From: Candidatus Omnitrophota bacterium
Lineage (GTDB): Bacteria; CAIJMQ01
Reading direction: 5' to 3'
Assembly: GCA_018812925.1 (NCBI GenBank)
Contig: JAHJCU010000008.1
Span: 100,970 to 164,969, forward strand
Length of the DNA: 64,000 nt
The position numbers were made by a program, and so were the translations under genes. Positions 24,329 to 31,992 of the stretch are shown one piece after another. The notes below the pieces were generated by a model that was given only the letters and a program-made list of their open reading frames with translations, made no database searches and was not told where the DNA came from. Position 1 is the first letter of the stretch. Every line of letters starts with the position of its first letter.

Positions 24329-24493
24329 TACCCTGACTGCTTCTAATACATATTTTTAAAATTCAAATTGGAAACGAAAAAGTATCCATTCATGCGGAAA
24401 ATCGCCGCACATAACAAAACTTATAATAGCCCATTTCTTTATAAATTTAAAAGTGATAGAATAATTTTGTTTGACAAATTATGTCAGGCGATA

Positions 24494-24509
24494 TGGCATA
24501 AAACTTGCC
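24494..24509 (+). promoter_or_regulatory. Sigma-54-type promoter of the OmpA-LysM gene
   Basis: TGGCATAAAACTTGCC matches the -24/-12 consensus (TGGCACR-N4-TTGCW) at 14 of 16 positions, with the essential GG and GC ten bases apart. It lies 50 bases before the start of the OmpA-LysM gene. If real, expression needs RpoN and an enhancer-binding activator. A TTGACA at about 24469-24474 could be a competing sigma-70 -35, but no good -10 follows. Confidence 0.6.
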
Positions 24510-24558
24510 GTGTTACTGGTGTCTACTTAAAAAGTTTTTAAAATAGGAGGAATGAAGC

Positions 24559-25554
24559 ATGAAGAAAAATAGTTTTGTTGGGAGAGTCGCTTTTCTTTTA
24601 TTAATCGCTTTGTCTGTTATACTTTTAGCAAATTCAAGTTATGCTTTCGATTTCAATATTGATAAAAGAGCCCCTAAAGAAGAAAGAAAAAAACAAGAAT
24701 TAGAAGAGCTTCAAGAACAATTTCAGTGGTGGCCAACCGACGCTATGCCTGGTCCCGTTCAAGACCAAAAACGCGGCGGTTACTGGTGGTGGCCTACAGA
24801 ACCCGGAGAAACGGAAACAGAACTTTGGGGTAACAGAGGTTATGTTTATGTGTATAAAATGATTTTCGATTATAAAGAAGAAGAACTTGCTCCTCCTCAA
24901 CCGAAAGAATTAAGACCGTCTCTGCTTATAAAGAAAATAATAAGAAACGTAAAGATTCACTTTGACTTTGATAAATCAGATTTACGTGAGGACGCTCAAG
25001 TTATTTTAAAAGATGCCGTTAGAGTATTAAATAGAAATCTTGAAGCAAGCATCCTAATTACCGGTAATTGCGATATACGCGGACAGGAATCCTATAATGA
25101 AAAATTAGGAAGAAACCGCGCTGAATCCGTGAAAAAATTCATGCTCGAAAACGGTATTGCCGAAAACCGCATAAAAATAGTAAGCCGAGGTAAACTTGAC
25201 GCAATAGCCCCGATTACTGACCTCGTAGGTATGCAGAAAGATAGGAACGCTCAATTTATGATTGCCGAAGTCCAGGAGGTAATGCTCCAATATTCAGGAA
25301 AACCAAAAGGAATGCAAACAGAACAAATCGAAGAAGGCAAATTTTTAATAGAGACGGAAGAAGAAATAGAATCGGAAATTAAGGTTTCAATCAGAGAATA
25401 TGTTGTTCAAAAAGGCGATACGCTTTCCAAAATTGCGCAGGAACAACTTGGTAGAGCATCCCGTTGGAAATATCTTTATGAACTTAACAAAGACCGAATA
25501 AAAGACCCGAATAAACTAAAAGTAGGACAAAAAATAATTATACCAATTGAATAG
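24559..25554 (+). CDS. OmpA-family protein with C-terminal LysM domain
   Basis: The 331-residue secreted protein should tether the outer membrane to peptidoglycan. It has a signal peptide (residues 1-30, ending SSYA), a Trp-rich region with two WWPT segments, an OmpA C-terminal peptidoglycan-binding domain (residues 135-245: IHFDFDKSDLREDA ... GNCDIRGQESYNEKLGRNRAESVKKFM) and a LysM domain at the end (YVVQKGDTLSKIAQEQLG ... LKVGQKIIIP). Two different peptidoglycan-binding modules in one protein is notable. The ribosome site AGGAGG is strong, and it stands behind a sigma-54-like promoter with two more peptidoglycan-binding genes following. Confidence 0.9.
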   Translation: MKKNSFVGRVAFLLLIALSVILLANSSYAFDFNIDKRAPKEERKKQELEELQEQFQWWPTDAMPGPVQDQKRGGYWWWPTEPGETETELWGNRGYVYVYKMIFDYKEEELAPPQPKELRPSLLIKKIIRNVKIHFDFDKSDLREDAQVILKDAVRVLNRNLEASILITGNCDIRGQESYNEKLGRNRAESVKKFMLENGIAENRIKIVSRGKLDAIAPITDLVGMQKDRNAQFMIAEVQEVMLQYSGKPKGMQTEQIEEGKFLIETEEEIESEIKVSIREYVVQKGDTLSKIAQEQLGRASRWKYLYELNKDRIKDPNKLKVGQKIIIPIE

Positions 25555-25585
25555 CATATACAAGTTTAGGAATCCTAAAACGAAT

Positions 25586-25948
25586 ATGTCAAAACCGTTT
25601 ATCGCCATATTAAAAGTTTTTATAATAATAAGTTTAATTTTAGCGATAATCGTATCATTTACTATTCTTATAAAACATCGCATAAATACTCCCAACACCA
25701 CAGAATTTGCGGATAAAATTCCGATAGAAGAAGAACAGATAATAGGAATAGTTATTGGATATAATTCTCAAGTAAAAGAGATTCAGCAAATTTTAAAAAA
25801 CTCTAATTTTGACCCCGGTCCTATTGATGGAAGAATGGGCAACAGAACACGCCAAGCAATAAAAAAATTTCAAGAAGCAAAAGGGTTGCAACCCACCGGC
25901 AAGATAGATGAAGAAACTATGCTTGCATTAAATAAAGAAAAAACATAA
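25586..25948 (+). CDS. Membrane-anchored peptidoglycan-binding protein
   Basis: The protein has one N-terminal transmembrane helix (IAILKVFIIISLILAIIVSFTILI) and, in the second half, a peptidoglycan-binding helical repeat (PG_binding_1): IQQILKNSNFDPGPIDGRMGNRTRQAIKKFQEAKGL. It should reach from the inner membrane into the periplasm. I start it at the ATG at 25586 (120 residues); an earlier TTG at 25547 would overlap the previous gene and lacks support. The binding module is very like that of the following lipoprotein, suggesting duplication. Confidence 0.82.
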   Translation: MSKPFIAILKVFIIISLILAIIVSFTILIKHRINTPNTTEFADKIPIEEEQIIGIVIGYNSQVKEIQQILKNSNFDPGPIDGRMGNRTRQAIKKFQEAKGLQPTGKIDEETMLALNKEKT

Positions 25949-26015
25949 ACATGAAAAACAATTTTACATATCAATTAACAATTCAAATAATATCCAATAA
26001 AGGAGGAAGGAAAAG

Positions 26016-26441
26016 ATGTTTCAGAAAATTATAATAACGCTATTTCTTGTTTTGCTCTTATCAGGTTGCGCAACAACTACTCCGACTCCCCAAACCCAAA
26101 GGCAACAACTTCAGGAACAAGTAAACGAATTGCAGGGCAAAATATATTTTCTCGAACAAGAATTACAGGCAAAAGGAAAAGAAATCAGCGAATTGGGAAG
26201 AGAACTTGAAAGCATTAAAAATATCAAACAAAAAACAAACAATACTTCCGTAAAACAGTTGTCTTATAGACAAATGCAAACGGCTTTAAAAAATGCCGGA
26301 TTCTATAAAGGCCCAATTGACGGCAAATTGGGGAAACAGACCCAAAAGGCAATAGTACAATTCCAAAAGGCAAACGGACTTAAAGCCGACGGAGTTATAG
26401 GCGAAAAAACGACTGCTGCATTGAGCCAGTACTTGAAATAA
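26016..26441 (+). CDS. Peptidoglycan-binding lipoprotein with coiled coil
   Basis: The 141-residue protein has a lipoprotein signal (LLLSGC, Cys18), a coiled-coil stretch (residues 30-70, QRQQLQEQVNELQGKIYFLEQ) and a C-terminal PG_binding_1 module (MQTALKNAGFYKGPIDGKLGKQTQKAIVQFQKANGL). It should be lipid-anchored and bind peptidoglycan, in the style of Lpp or Pal spacers. A strong ribosome site (GGAGGAAGG) precedes the ATG. It is third in a row of envelope-tethering genes. Confidence 0.88.
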   Translation: MFQKIIITLFLVLLLSGCATTTPTPQTQRQQLQEQVNELQGKIYFLEQELQAKGKEISELGRELESIKNIKQKTNNTSVKQLSYRQMQTALKNAGFYKGPIDGKLGKQTQKAIVQFQKANGLKADGVIGEKTTAALSQYLK

Positions 26442-26508
26442 ATTTAACTACTATATAAATTTCAAGTTTAAATCGGGCAAGATATTTCTATTCTTTAATT
26501 TTGTAATT

Positions 26509-26841
26509 ATGAAAAGTAAAAAACTCAATTTAAAAGAAAATAGAAATAATTTGTCATCACTATTAAAATATCAGAATAATGCCGTTGTCAGCAGGGAAAT
26601 CATAAAAAAAGAAACAGGGACAGTTACATTGTTTGCATTCGATAAGGGGCAAGGACTGAGTGAACACACCGCACCTTTTGATGCTTTAGTTTACATAATT
26701 GACGGCGCCGCCGAAATTGTCATTTCGGGCAAATCCCACACAATAAAAAAAGGCGAAATGATTATTATGCCTGCAAACAAGCCACATGCACTAAAAGCAA
26801 TTAAAAAGTTCAAGATGTTGTTAGTTATGATAAAAGATTAA
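26509..26841 (+). CDS. Small cupin-domain protein
   Basis: The 110-residue protein is a single cupin barrel with the first motif region GLSEHTAPFDALVYIIDGAAEIVISG and the second GEMIIMPANKPHALKAIKKFKMLLVMI. One His in each motif could bind a metal. Such proteins bind small molecules or have oxygenase or isomerase roles; the substrate cannot be told. It is followed after 26 bases by an iron-sulfur membrane protein. Confidence 0.82.
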   Translation: MKSKKLNLKENRNNLSSLLKYQNNAVVSREIIKKETGTVTLFAFDKGQGLSEHTAPFDALVYIIDGAAEIVISGKSHTIKKGEMIIMPANKPHALKAIKKFKMLLVMIKD

Positions 26842-26867
26842 TATTAAATATTTCGTAAGGATAACAA

Positions 26868-27332
26868 ATGAAGAAATCTCAACTGATAATGTTTTGGCTA
26901 CTGCCGATTATTGTAATAGGTGGTTTATTCATACCAGTTTTGGGCTATTTAGTTATAGCAATGATGGCCTTCTTCCTTATACTCTCATTCTTTAGGGGTC
27001 GATATTGGTGCTGGAACCTGTGTCCAAGAGGCGCTTTCCTAGACGGTGTATTATCAAAAATCAGCACCGAAAAAACTGTGCCCCTATTTTTCACCAAGCA
27101 ATGGTTCCGCTGGTTCATATTCGTTTTACTTATGGGTTTTTTAGTGTTTCGCATAATCTCTACAGGGGGCAACCTTCTTGCGATAGGTGTCGTTTTCGTA
27201 ACAATGTGTCTGGTAACAACTATCATTTCAATTATTCTAGGAACAACAATGAAACACCGCGCCTGGTGCACAATATGTCCTATGGGCATGCTTCAGGAAA
27301 AAATAGGTAAAATAAAACATAAAAAAAAGTAA
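26868..27332 (+). CDS. Membrane protein with two CxxCP iron-sulfur motifs (NapH/CcoG-like)
   Basis: The 154-residue protein has four to five transmembrane helices with two cytoplasmic cysteine motifs, YWCWNLCPRGAFLD near residue 46 and WCTICPMGMLQ near residue 136. Each is of the membrane-linked 4Fe-4S type seen in NapH, NosR and CcoG, but each has only two or three cysteines and the protein is short. It may be an electron-transfer partner or a metal-handling protein. The following PEBP gene starts four bases after its stop, so they are probably co-transcribed. Confidence 0.72.
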   Translation: MKKSQLIMFWLLPIIVIGGLFIPVLGYLVIAMMAFFLILSFFRGRYWCWNLCPRGAFLDGVLSKISTEKTVPLFFTKQWFRWFIFVLLMGFLVFRIISTGGNLLAIGVVFVTMCLVTTIISIILGTTMKHRAWCTICPMGMLQEKIGKIKHKKK

Positions 27333-27336
27333 GAAT

Positions 27337-27771
27337 ATGAAAATAAAAAGCTCAACTTTCCAAAACAATCAACTTATGCCCAGCAAATTTACTTGTGACG
27401 GAGACAACATTAATCCTGCTTTAGTCATTGAAAATATTCCTGATGGAACAAAAAGCTTGGCTTTGATTATGGATGACCCGGATGCGACAATCGGCACTTT
27501 TGTGCATTGGGTAGTATTTGATATGCCTGTAATTTCAGAAATTAAAGAAAACAGTATCCCCCAAGGAAAACAGGGAAATAATAGCGCCGGTCAAAAGAAA
27601 TATCACGGTCCCTGCCCGCCCTCTGGAACACACCGTTATTTCTTCAAAATATATGCGCTTGATACAATGTTAAATTTAAACGAGAATACAAATAAAGCAC
27701 AATTAGAACAAGTAATGGCAAATCATATAATTGACAACGCAGAATTGATTGGGTTATATAAGAGAAGATAA
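27337..27771 (+). CDS. YbhB/YbcL-family (PEBP) protein
   Basis: The 144-residue protein belongs to the phosphatidylethanolamine-binding protein family: FTCDGDNINPALVIENIPDGTKSLALIMDDPDA near residue 19, FVHWVVFDMP near residue 54 and YHGPCPPSGTHRYFFKIYALD near residue 89, with the ligand-site Asp, His and PPSGxHRY residues all present. No signal peptide is present, so it acts in the cytoplasm; bacterial roles are poorly known. It lies four bases after the iron-sulfur membrane protein gene. Confidence 0.92.
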   Translation: MKIKSSTFQNNQLMPSKFTCDGDNINPALVIENIPDGTKSLALIMDDPDATIGTFVHWVVFDMPVISEIKENSIPQGKQGNNSAGQKKYHGPCPPSGTHRYFFKIYALDTMLNLNENTNKAQLEQVMANHIIDNAELIGLYKRR

Positions 27772-27796
27772 GAAAGGGAAAAAGAGAGGTGGAAAA

Positions 27797-28555
27797 ATGA
27801 AAAAATTAGGCATAGTAATTTTAATTATATTAGTTTTATTGATTGCTGTTGTTCTTGCCAGAAACACCATAGCCAAAAATGTAATATCAGCAGGTGTCAA
27901 AGCAATAACGGGATTGGATTTAAATATTGGAAGTATGGATGTGGGAATATTAAAAAGTATAGTCAGTATAAAAGAAATAAAGTTATACAATCCGCCCGAA
28001 TTCAGCGATAAACTAATGGTAGTTCTGCCGGAAATTTATGTTGATTATGATTTGGGCGCATTCCTTAAGAAAATTGTGCACATTGAAGAAATGAAACTTA
28101 ACTTGAAAGAATTTGTTGTCGTGAAAAATGAAAAAGGCGCGCTTAACCTTGATTCTTTAAAAGTGGTAAAAGACAAAAAAGGAGCCCCATCTCAAGAAGA
28201 AAAGACAAAAAAAGGAGAATTTAAAATCGATGTTCTCCAATTAAAAATAGGAAAAGTTATATTTAAAGATTATTCTCAAGGCAAAAACCCCAAAACAATA
28301 GAGGTTAAATTGGATATTGACGAAAAATACGAAAATATAACCGATGCCAATAAACTTGTGAGTTTGATTGTAACCAAGGCGCTTATGAACACCGCAATCA
28401 CAAAACTTGCCGATTTTGATTTGGGTTCCTTGCAGACAGAAGCAGGCAACCTTCTAAAAGACGCAAATAAATCGGCTCAAGATGTCTTTGATAAGGCAAA
28501 AGAAGAAGGCGAAAAAGCTATGGATAAAATAAAGGATATCTTACAACCTAAATAG
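27797..28555 (+). CDS. AsmA-like envelope protein
   Basis: The 252-residue protein has one N-terminal transmembrane helix followed by an AsmA-type start (NTIAKNVISAGVKAITGLDLNIGSMDVGILKSIVSIKEIKLYNPPEF) and beta-rich periplasmic sequence. The C-terminus is an amphipathic helix rich in Lys, Asp and Ala. AsmA-like proteins are implicated in lipid transport between membranes; this one is short, so only one repeat of the groove is present. I place the start at 27797, which has a GAGAGGTGG ribosome site. Confidence 0.75.
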   Translation: MKKLGIVILIILVLLIAVVLARNTIAKNVISAGVKAITGLDLNIGSMDVGILKSIVSIKEIKLYNPPEFSDKLMVVLPEIYVDYDLGAFLKKIVHIEEMKLNLKEFVVVKNEKGALNLDSLKVVKDKKGAPSQEEKTKKGEFKIDVLQLKIGKVIFKDYSQGKNPKTIEVKLDIDEKYENITDANKLVSLIVTKALMNTAITKLADFDLGSLQTEAGNLLKDANKSAQDVFDKAKEEGEKAMDKIKDILQPK

Positions 28556-28601
28556 AAAGACCAATGTACGGTCTCATTTCTTGGGAAAAGGAGAGTTTAT
28601 T

Positions 28602-28790
28602 ATGAAGCCTAAAGTTATTTTTGCGCTTGTCTTAGCAGGTTTATTCTTGATTCTTTTGATTCAAAATACGCAGGTTGTTGACGTAAAACTTTTCTTTTGG
28701 ACAATCAGTATGTCACGGATTATCTTATTACCTCTAATGATACTTATTGGTTTTATAATCGGATTCTTTGTAGGAAGAAAATACTGGTAA
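28602..28790 (+). CDS. LapA-domain small membrane protein
   Basis: The 62-residue protein has two hydrophobic helices with the LapA (DUF1049) pattern: FLILLIQNTQVVDVKLFFWTISMSRIILLPLMILIGFIIGF. In enterobacteria LapA helps regulate LPS synthesis. The start at 28602 is preceded by a ribosome site (AAGGAG); an earlier in-frame TTG at 28581 is less likely. A short hairpin (AGACC/GGTCT, near 28558-28575) lies before it. Confidence 0.8.
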   Translation: MKPKVIFALVLAGLFLILLIQNTQVVDVKLFFWTISMSRIILLPLMILIGFIIGFFVGRKYW

Positions 28791-28825
28791 ATAGCTACTA
28801 TTGTATCCCCTAGTATGAGTACAGA

Positions 28826-29551
28826 ATGGAAATCAAAACTATAGAATCGTTTGATAAAACGAAAATCGCTCTAAATCATTTCAAAAAAGACGGTAGAGAT
28901 ACCGTCTTAATTATTTGTCACGGGTTTGCGATGTCAAAAGATTCGAAACCTTTTATAGACCTATCAAATGACTTTTTTAAATCATACGATATTATTGTGA
29001 TGGACCAGCGCGGACACGGAGATAGTGAAGGTGTTTTTACTTTTTCTGCAAAAGAACACGAAGATATCAAAGCAGTCGTTGAATACGCCAAAGAAAATTA
29101 TACCTGTATTTACCTAATGGGCTTTTCACTGGGAGCGGCTTCTTGCATAATCGAGGTAGCTATTAATAAAAACGTCAATGGGTTGATTGTCATAAGCGCG
29201 CCAATTAGTTTCGAGAAGATAGAAAACCGATTCTTGTATAAAGACGCTCTTATACCGGGAATTCAAAAGTTTGGTGAACATACCCTTAAAATGCGCTTGG
29301 GTAACATCTTTGAAAAAAAAGAAAAACCTATTGACCTCATTGATAAAATCTCTCCTATCCCGACTTTATTAATACAAGGAGAAAATGACCCGATTATTTT
29401 CAAACATCATGCAGAAGAACTTTACGAAAAAGCCAAAGACCCCAAAAAATTAATAATGATAGACAAAGGATTGCACGCAGAAGATTTGTATATAAATAAC
29501 CCTAAGGAATTTGTTTCTTTGTGCAGTTCGTGGTTAAGTGGATTGTTGTAA
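28826..29551 (+). CDS. Alpha/beta-hydrolase (esterase/lipase-like)
   Basis: The 241-residue cytoplasmic protein has an oxyanion-type HGFAMS near residue 32, the strand IIVMDQRGHGDS, the nucleophile elbow GFSLGAAS (Ser near residue 100), a late Asp in GENDPIIF and a catalytic His in KGLHAEDLY. All three catalytic residues are present. The substrate is unknown. Its end overlaps the convergent aroB end by 18 bases. Confidence 0.88.
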   Translation: MEIKTIESFDKTKIALNHFKKDGRDTVLIICHGFAMSKDSKPFIDLSNDFFKSYDIIVMDQRGHGDSEGVFTFSAKEHEDIKAVVEYAKENYTCIYLMGFSLGAASCIIEVAINKNVNGLIVISAPISFEKIENRFLYKDALIPGIQKFGEHTLKMRLGNIFEKKEKPIDLIDKISPIPTLLIQGENDPIIFKHHAEELYEKAKDPKKLIMIDKGLHAEDLYINNPKEFVSLCSSWLSGLL

Positions 29552-30619
29552 TACTTCAAATATAATTTTTTCTTTTACGGAAACGTCAATTGCAACTTTA
29601 CCAACCTTCAACGGAAGAACATAATTGGTTTTTCCTGCCGTATTTTTCTTATCAAAAAGAGTGTTTTTAACAATGTCTCTTATATCGACATCCGAAAACT
29701 TTATTTTTATATCAAGTTTTGTTAGTAAATCAATAATCCTTTGACTTTCAATAGAAGAAATCATATTTAGCCTTTCTGCAATTTTAGTTTCTACAACGAG
29801 TCCCATACCTACAGAAATACCGTGACTAAATTTATATCCCGACGCTTTTTCTATCGCATGTCCTATGGTGTGCCCCAAGTTAAGCATCTTTCTGATATTT
29901 TTTTCTTTCTCATCTTTTTCAACAACCTCTTTTTTTATCTGGCAGCTGCGTTTGATTGCTTTAATTAATATCTTTTCTTCAAGTTTATAGATCCTGTCTA
30001 TATTATCCCGCATAAAAAGAAAATATTTTTTGTCCGCAATAATACCGTGTTTTACCATTTCGATAATGCCGTTAAGCATTTCTTTTCTGTCAAGAGATTT
30101 AAGCAATTCAACGTCTATGAAAACGGTTTCGGGCTGGTAAAACGCTCCTATAAGATTTTTACCGTAGGCAGTATCAATTCCTGTTTTACCTCCTGTACTG
30201 CTGTCCACCATAGCAAGCAAGGTTGTCGGAATCTGAATAAACGGCACTCCCCGCATATAAGTAGACGCAACAAATCCCGCCAAATCGCCCACAACACCAC
30301 CGCCCAGAGCAATAACAACACAATCCCTCTTAAATCCTTTAAGAGTTAATGCATCTTCTATTTTCGCTTTTACTTCCCGCGTCTTGCTTGCTTCCCCCGC
30401 CCTAAAACTGAAGAGTTCTGCCGGAACTTTTTTAGCTTTAAGAATTGAAAGGAGTTTTTTTCCGTAAAGTTTGCTTACATTTGTATCTGTTATTACGGCT
30501 ACTTTTCCGTAGTTAGAATCTGCAATATATTTTACTATCTGCGGAAAAAGCCCCTTGCCAATTGTTATACGGTAGGAATTATCCACTTTTTTAAGGAGTT
30601 CTACTTTGACTGTTTCCAT
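29534..30619 (-). CDS. aroB: 3-dehydroquinate synthase
   Basis: AroB closes the ring from DAHP to 3-dehydroquinate in the shikimate pathway, using NAD and zinc. The protein shows GGGVVGDLAGFVASTYMRGVPFIQIPTTLLAMVDSSTGGKTGIDT near residue 95, KNLIGAFYQPETVFID, and the metal-site NLGHTIGHAIE with a later HGISVGMG. I start it at 30619 (M-E-T-V-K-V-E-L), which has AGGGA nearby and fits homologues; an ATG 24 bases earlier overlaps the upstream gene. It is in tandem with an aldolase-family gene, so it could also serve a specialised pathway. Confidence 0.93.
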   Translation of the reverse strand: METVKVELLKKVDNSYRITIGKGLFPQIVKYIADSNYGKVAVITDTNVSKLYGKKLLSILKAKKVPAELFSFRAGEASKTREVKAKIEDALTLKGFKRDCVVIALGGGVVGDLAGFVASTYMRGVPFIQIPTTLLAMVDSSTGGKTGIDTAYGKNLIGAFYQPETVFIDVELLKSLDRKEMLNGIIEMVKHGIIADKKYFLFMRDNIDRIYKLEEKILIKAIKRSCQIKKEVVEKDEKEKNIRKMLNLGHTIGHAIEKASGYKFSHGISVGMGLVVETKIAERLNMISSIESQRIIDLLTKLDIKIKFSDVDIRDIVKNTLFDKKNTAGKTNYVLPLKVGKVAIDVSVKEKIIFEVLQQST

Positions 30620-30629
30620 ATATTCCCTA

Positions 30630-31601
30630 TCACTCAATTTCATCTGCTGTTATCTTTTTATAAAAATCCAGATAATCATATTTTTCTTTGGAATCATCCG
30701 GCAAATCCATAAGTTCCATTGCTATTTTAGGATGTAAATTAAGTATACCCGTTATCATATAGGGAATAGAATATCCCCAGGTAATCTCTTTTGTAAGCGG
30801 TAATATATCCTTACCGATAACTTTCAGTAACGGCATAATATTGAATTTCGGATTTTTCAGGAAAGATACCAGTAGTTCCAGAGGACAATTTCCAGCCGCT
30901 CTGCCAAACCCGTAAAGCGTCCCGTCAAGATAATTGGCTCCTCTTATTATGCCCGTAATTGTATTCGCAAACCCCAGCTGTTGATGGTTATGAGCATGCA
31001 CGCCTATTTCCTTAGTCTTAAGAAATTTTTTATATTTATCAACATAAAAATTAATGTCGTCACTGTATAAAGCGCCGAAACTATCTACGATATATACAGC
31101 CATTACTTTCGTTTCATTTTCAATCTGCTGGAGCGCTTCGTCCAATTCCCATTCAATAGTCTGTGAAATAGACATTATATTTATAGTCGCTTCATAACCC
31201 TTCTCAGTGGCGTTATTTGCGAGTTTAATTGCTTTATCGATATCTTTTACATAAGTAGCTACTCTTATGACATCAACGACACTGTCTTTTTTGGGCAGGA
31301 TATCTTCCGCTACGGCTTTATGTGAATCCTGCATTATAGCTATTTTGGTTTTAGTGTCCTTTGTTTTGATTCCTTCCGTAACTTTTCTTAGATTTTCTTC
31401 ATCGCAAAAACGCCATGCTCCGTATTCTTTTACCGAGAACATCTCTTTACTGTTTCTATATCCTAACTCTACAATATCTACCCCTGAATCACATACGGCC
31501 TTGTAAACTTTGCGGACAAGGTCAATTGAAAACCGGGATTTATTCATTAATCCGCCGTCGCGGATAGTACAATCGATAACTTTTATTTCAGGTCTATACA
31601 T
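30630..31601 (-). CDS. DRE-TIM metallolyase (4-hydroxy-2-oxovalerate aldolase-like)
   Basis: The 323-residue TIM barrel has the family signature VIDCTIRDGG at the start, a catalytic metal pair in GVHAHNHQQLG near residue 203 and GFGRAAGNCPLELLV near residue 231. These belong to the HMG-CoA lyase/4-hydroxy-2-oxovalerate aldolase superfamily, closest in pattern to the aldolases. The C-terminus lacks the DmpG communication domain, so it is probably a stand-alone lyase with an uncertain substrate. A ribosome site (AAGGAG) precedes the ATG. Its end runs into the aroB start region, so both are probably one operon. Confidence 0.82.
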   Translation of the reverse strand: MYRPEIKVIDCTIRDGGLMNKSRFSIDLVRKVYKAVCDSGVDIVELGYRNSKEMFSVKEYGAWRFCDEENLRKVTEGIKTKDTKTKIAIMQDSHKAVAEDILPKKDSVVDVIRVATYVKDIDKAIKLANNATEKGYEATINIMSISQTIEWELDEALQQIENETKVMAVYIVDSFGALYSDDINFYVDKYKKFLKTKEIGVHAHNHQQLGFANTITGIIRGANYLDGTLYGFGRAAGNCPLELLVSFLKNPKFNIMPLLKVIGKDILPLTKEITWGYSIPYMITGILNLHPKIAMELMDLPDDSKEKYDYLDFYKKITADEIE

Positions 31602-31691
31602 TTATAACTCCTTTGTAAATTTGATATGCATTATACCAAAACAAAAAAATATTCTGTAAGTTTTTGCCTACCTCACAAACTCATAAGATAT

Positions 31692-31700
31692 TGTTATAAT
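31692..31700 (+). promoter_or_regulatory. Extended -10 promoter before the GIY-YIG gene
   Basis: TG (31692-31693), one base, TATAAT (31695-31700). The predicted start near 31707 leaves about a dozen AT-only bases before the ATG at 31720, with no ribosome site. Confidence 0.45.
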
Positions 31701-31719
31701 AATTTATTATTTTAAAAAA

Positions 31720-31992
31720 ATGAAGAAACGCACCGGTAAATATTACGTTTATATTGTTAAATGTCAGAAAGGGACATATTACATCGGTTATACAAATGAT
31801 ATTAAAAATCGGCTTAAACTACATAACAGGGGCCTTGGCGCTAGATACTTAAGAGGTAAATCGCCTATAGAATTAGTCTATGTTAAAAAATATAAGTATT
31901 ATAAGAGTGCGATTAATAAAGAAATATCACTTAAAAAACTAACAAGGAAACAGAAAGAGGAATTGATTAAAACTTATGAAAAAACAAAATAG
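31720..31992 (+). CDS. GIY-YIG nuclease-domain protein
   Basis: The 90-residue protein is a single GIY-YIG domain: YYVYIVKCQKGTYYIGYTNDIKNRLKLHNRGLGARYL, with the second tyrosine block, the conserved Arg and the late Glu (NKEISLKKL) present. Similar stand-alone proteins (YhbQ type) are common and their role is unclear. It overlaps the miaB start by 17 bases. A decayed frame of the same type is found inside the small element at 40188-40314. Confidence 0.9.
   Translation: MKKRTGKYYVYIVKCQKGTYYIGYTNDIKNRLKLHNRGLGARYLRGKSPIELVYVKKYKYYKSAINKEISLKKLTRKQKEELIKTYEKTK

Larger units (their letters stand above)
24228..24558. other. Divergent regulatory gap between pilA and the OmpA-LysM gene
   Basis: This 331-base gap has no coding frame I can support. 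It holds the pilA promoter on the left and a sigma-54-like promoter on the right. The middle (about 24340-24470) is AT-rich and could hold activator sites, but I see no clear repeated operator. Confidence 0.6.

Noticed and set aside
25547-25585. TTG start overlapping the OmpA-LysM gene for the membrane-anchored peptidoglycan-binding protein
   Set aside because: It would add 13 unremarkable residues before a normal transmembrane start and is a rare start codon. The ATG at 25586 is preferred.
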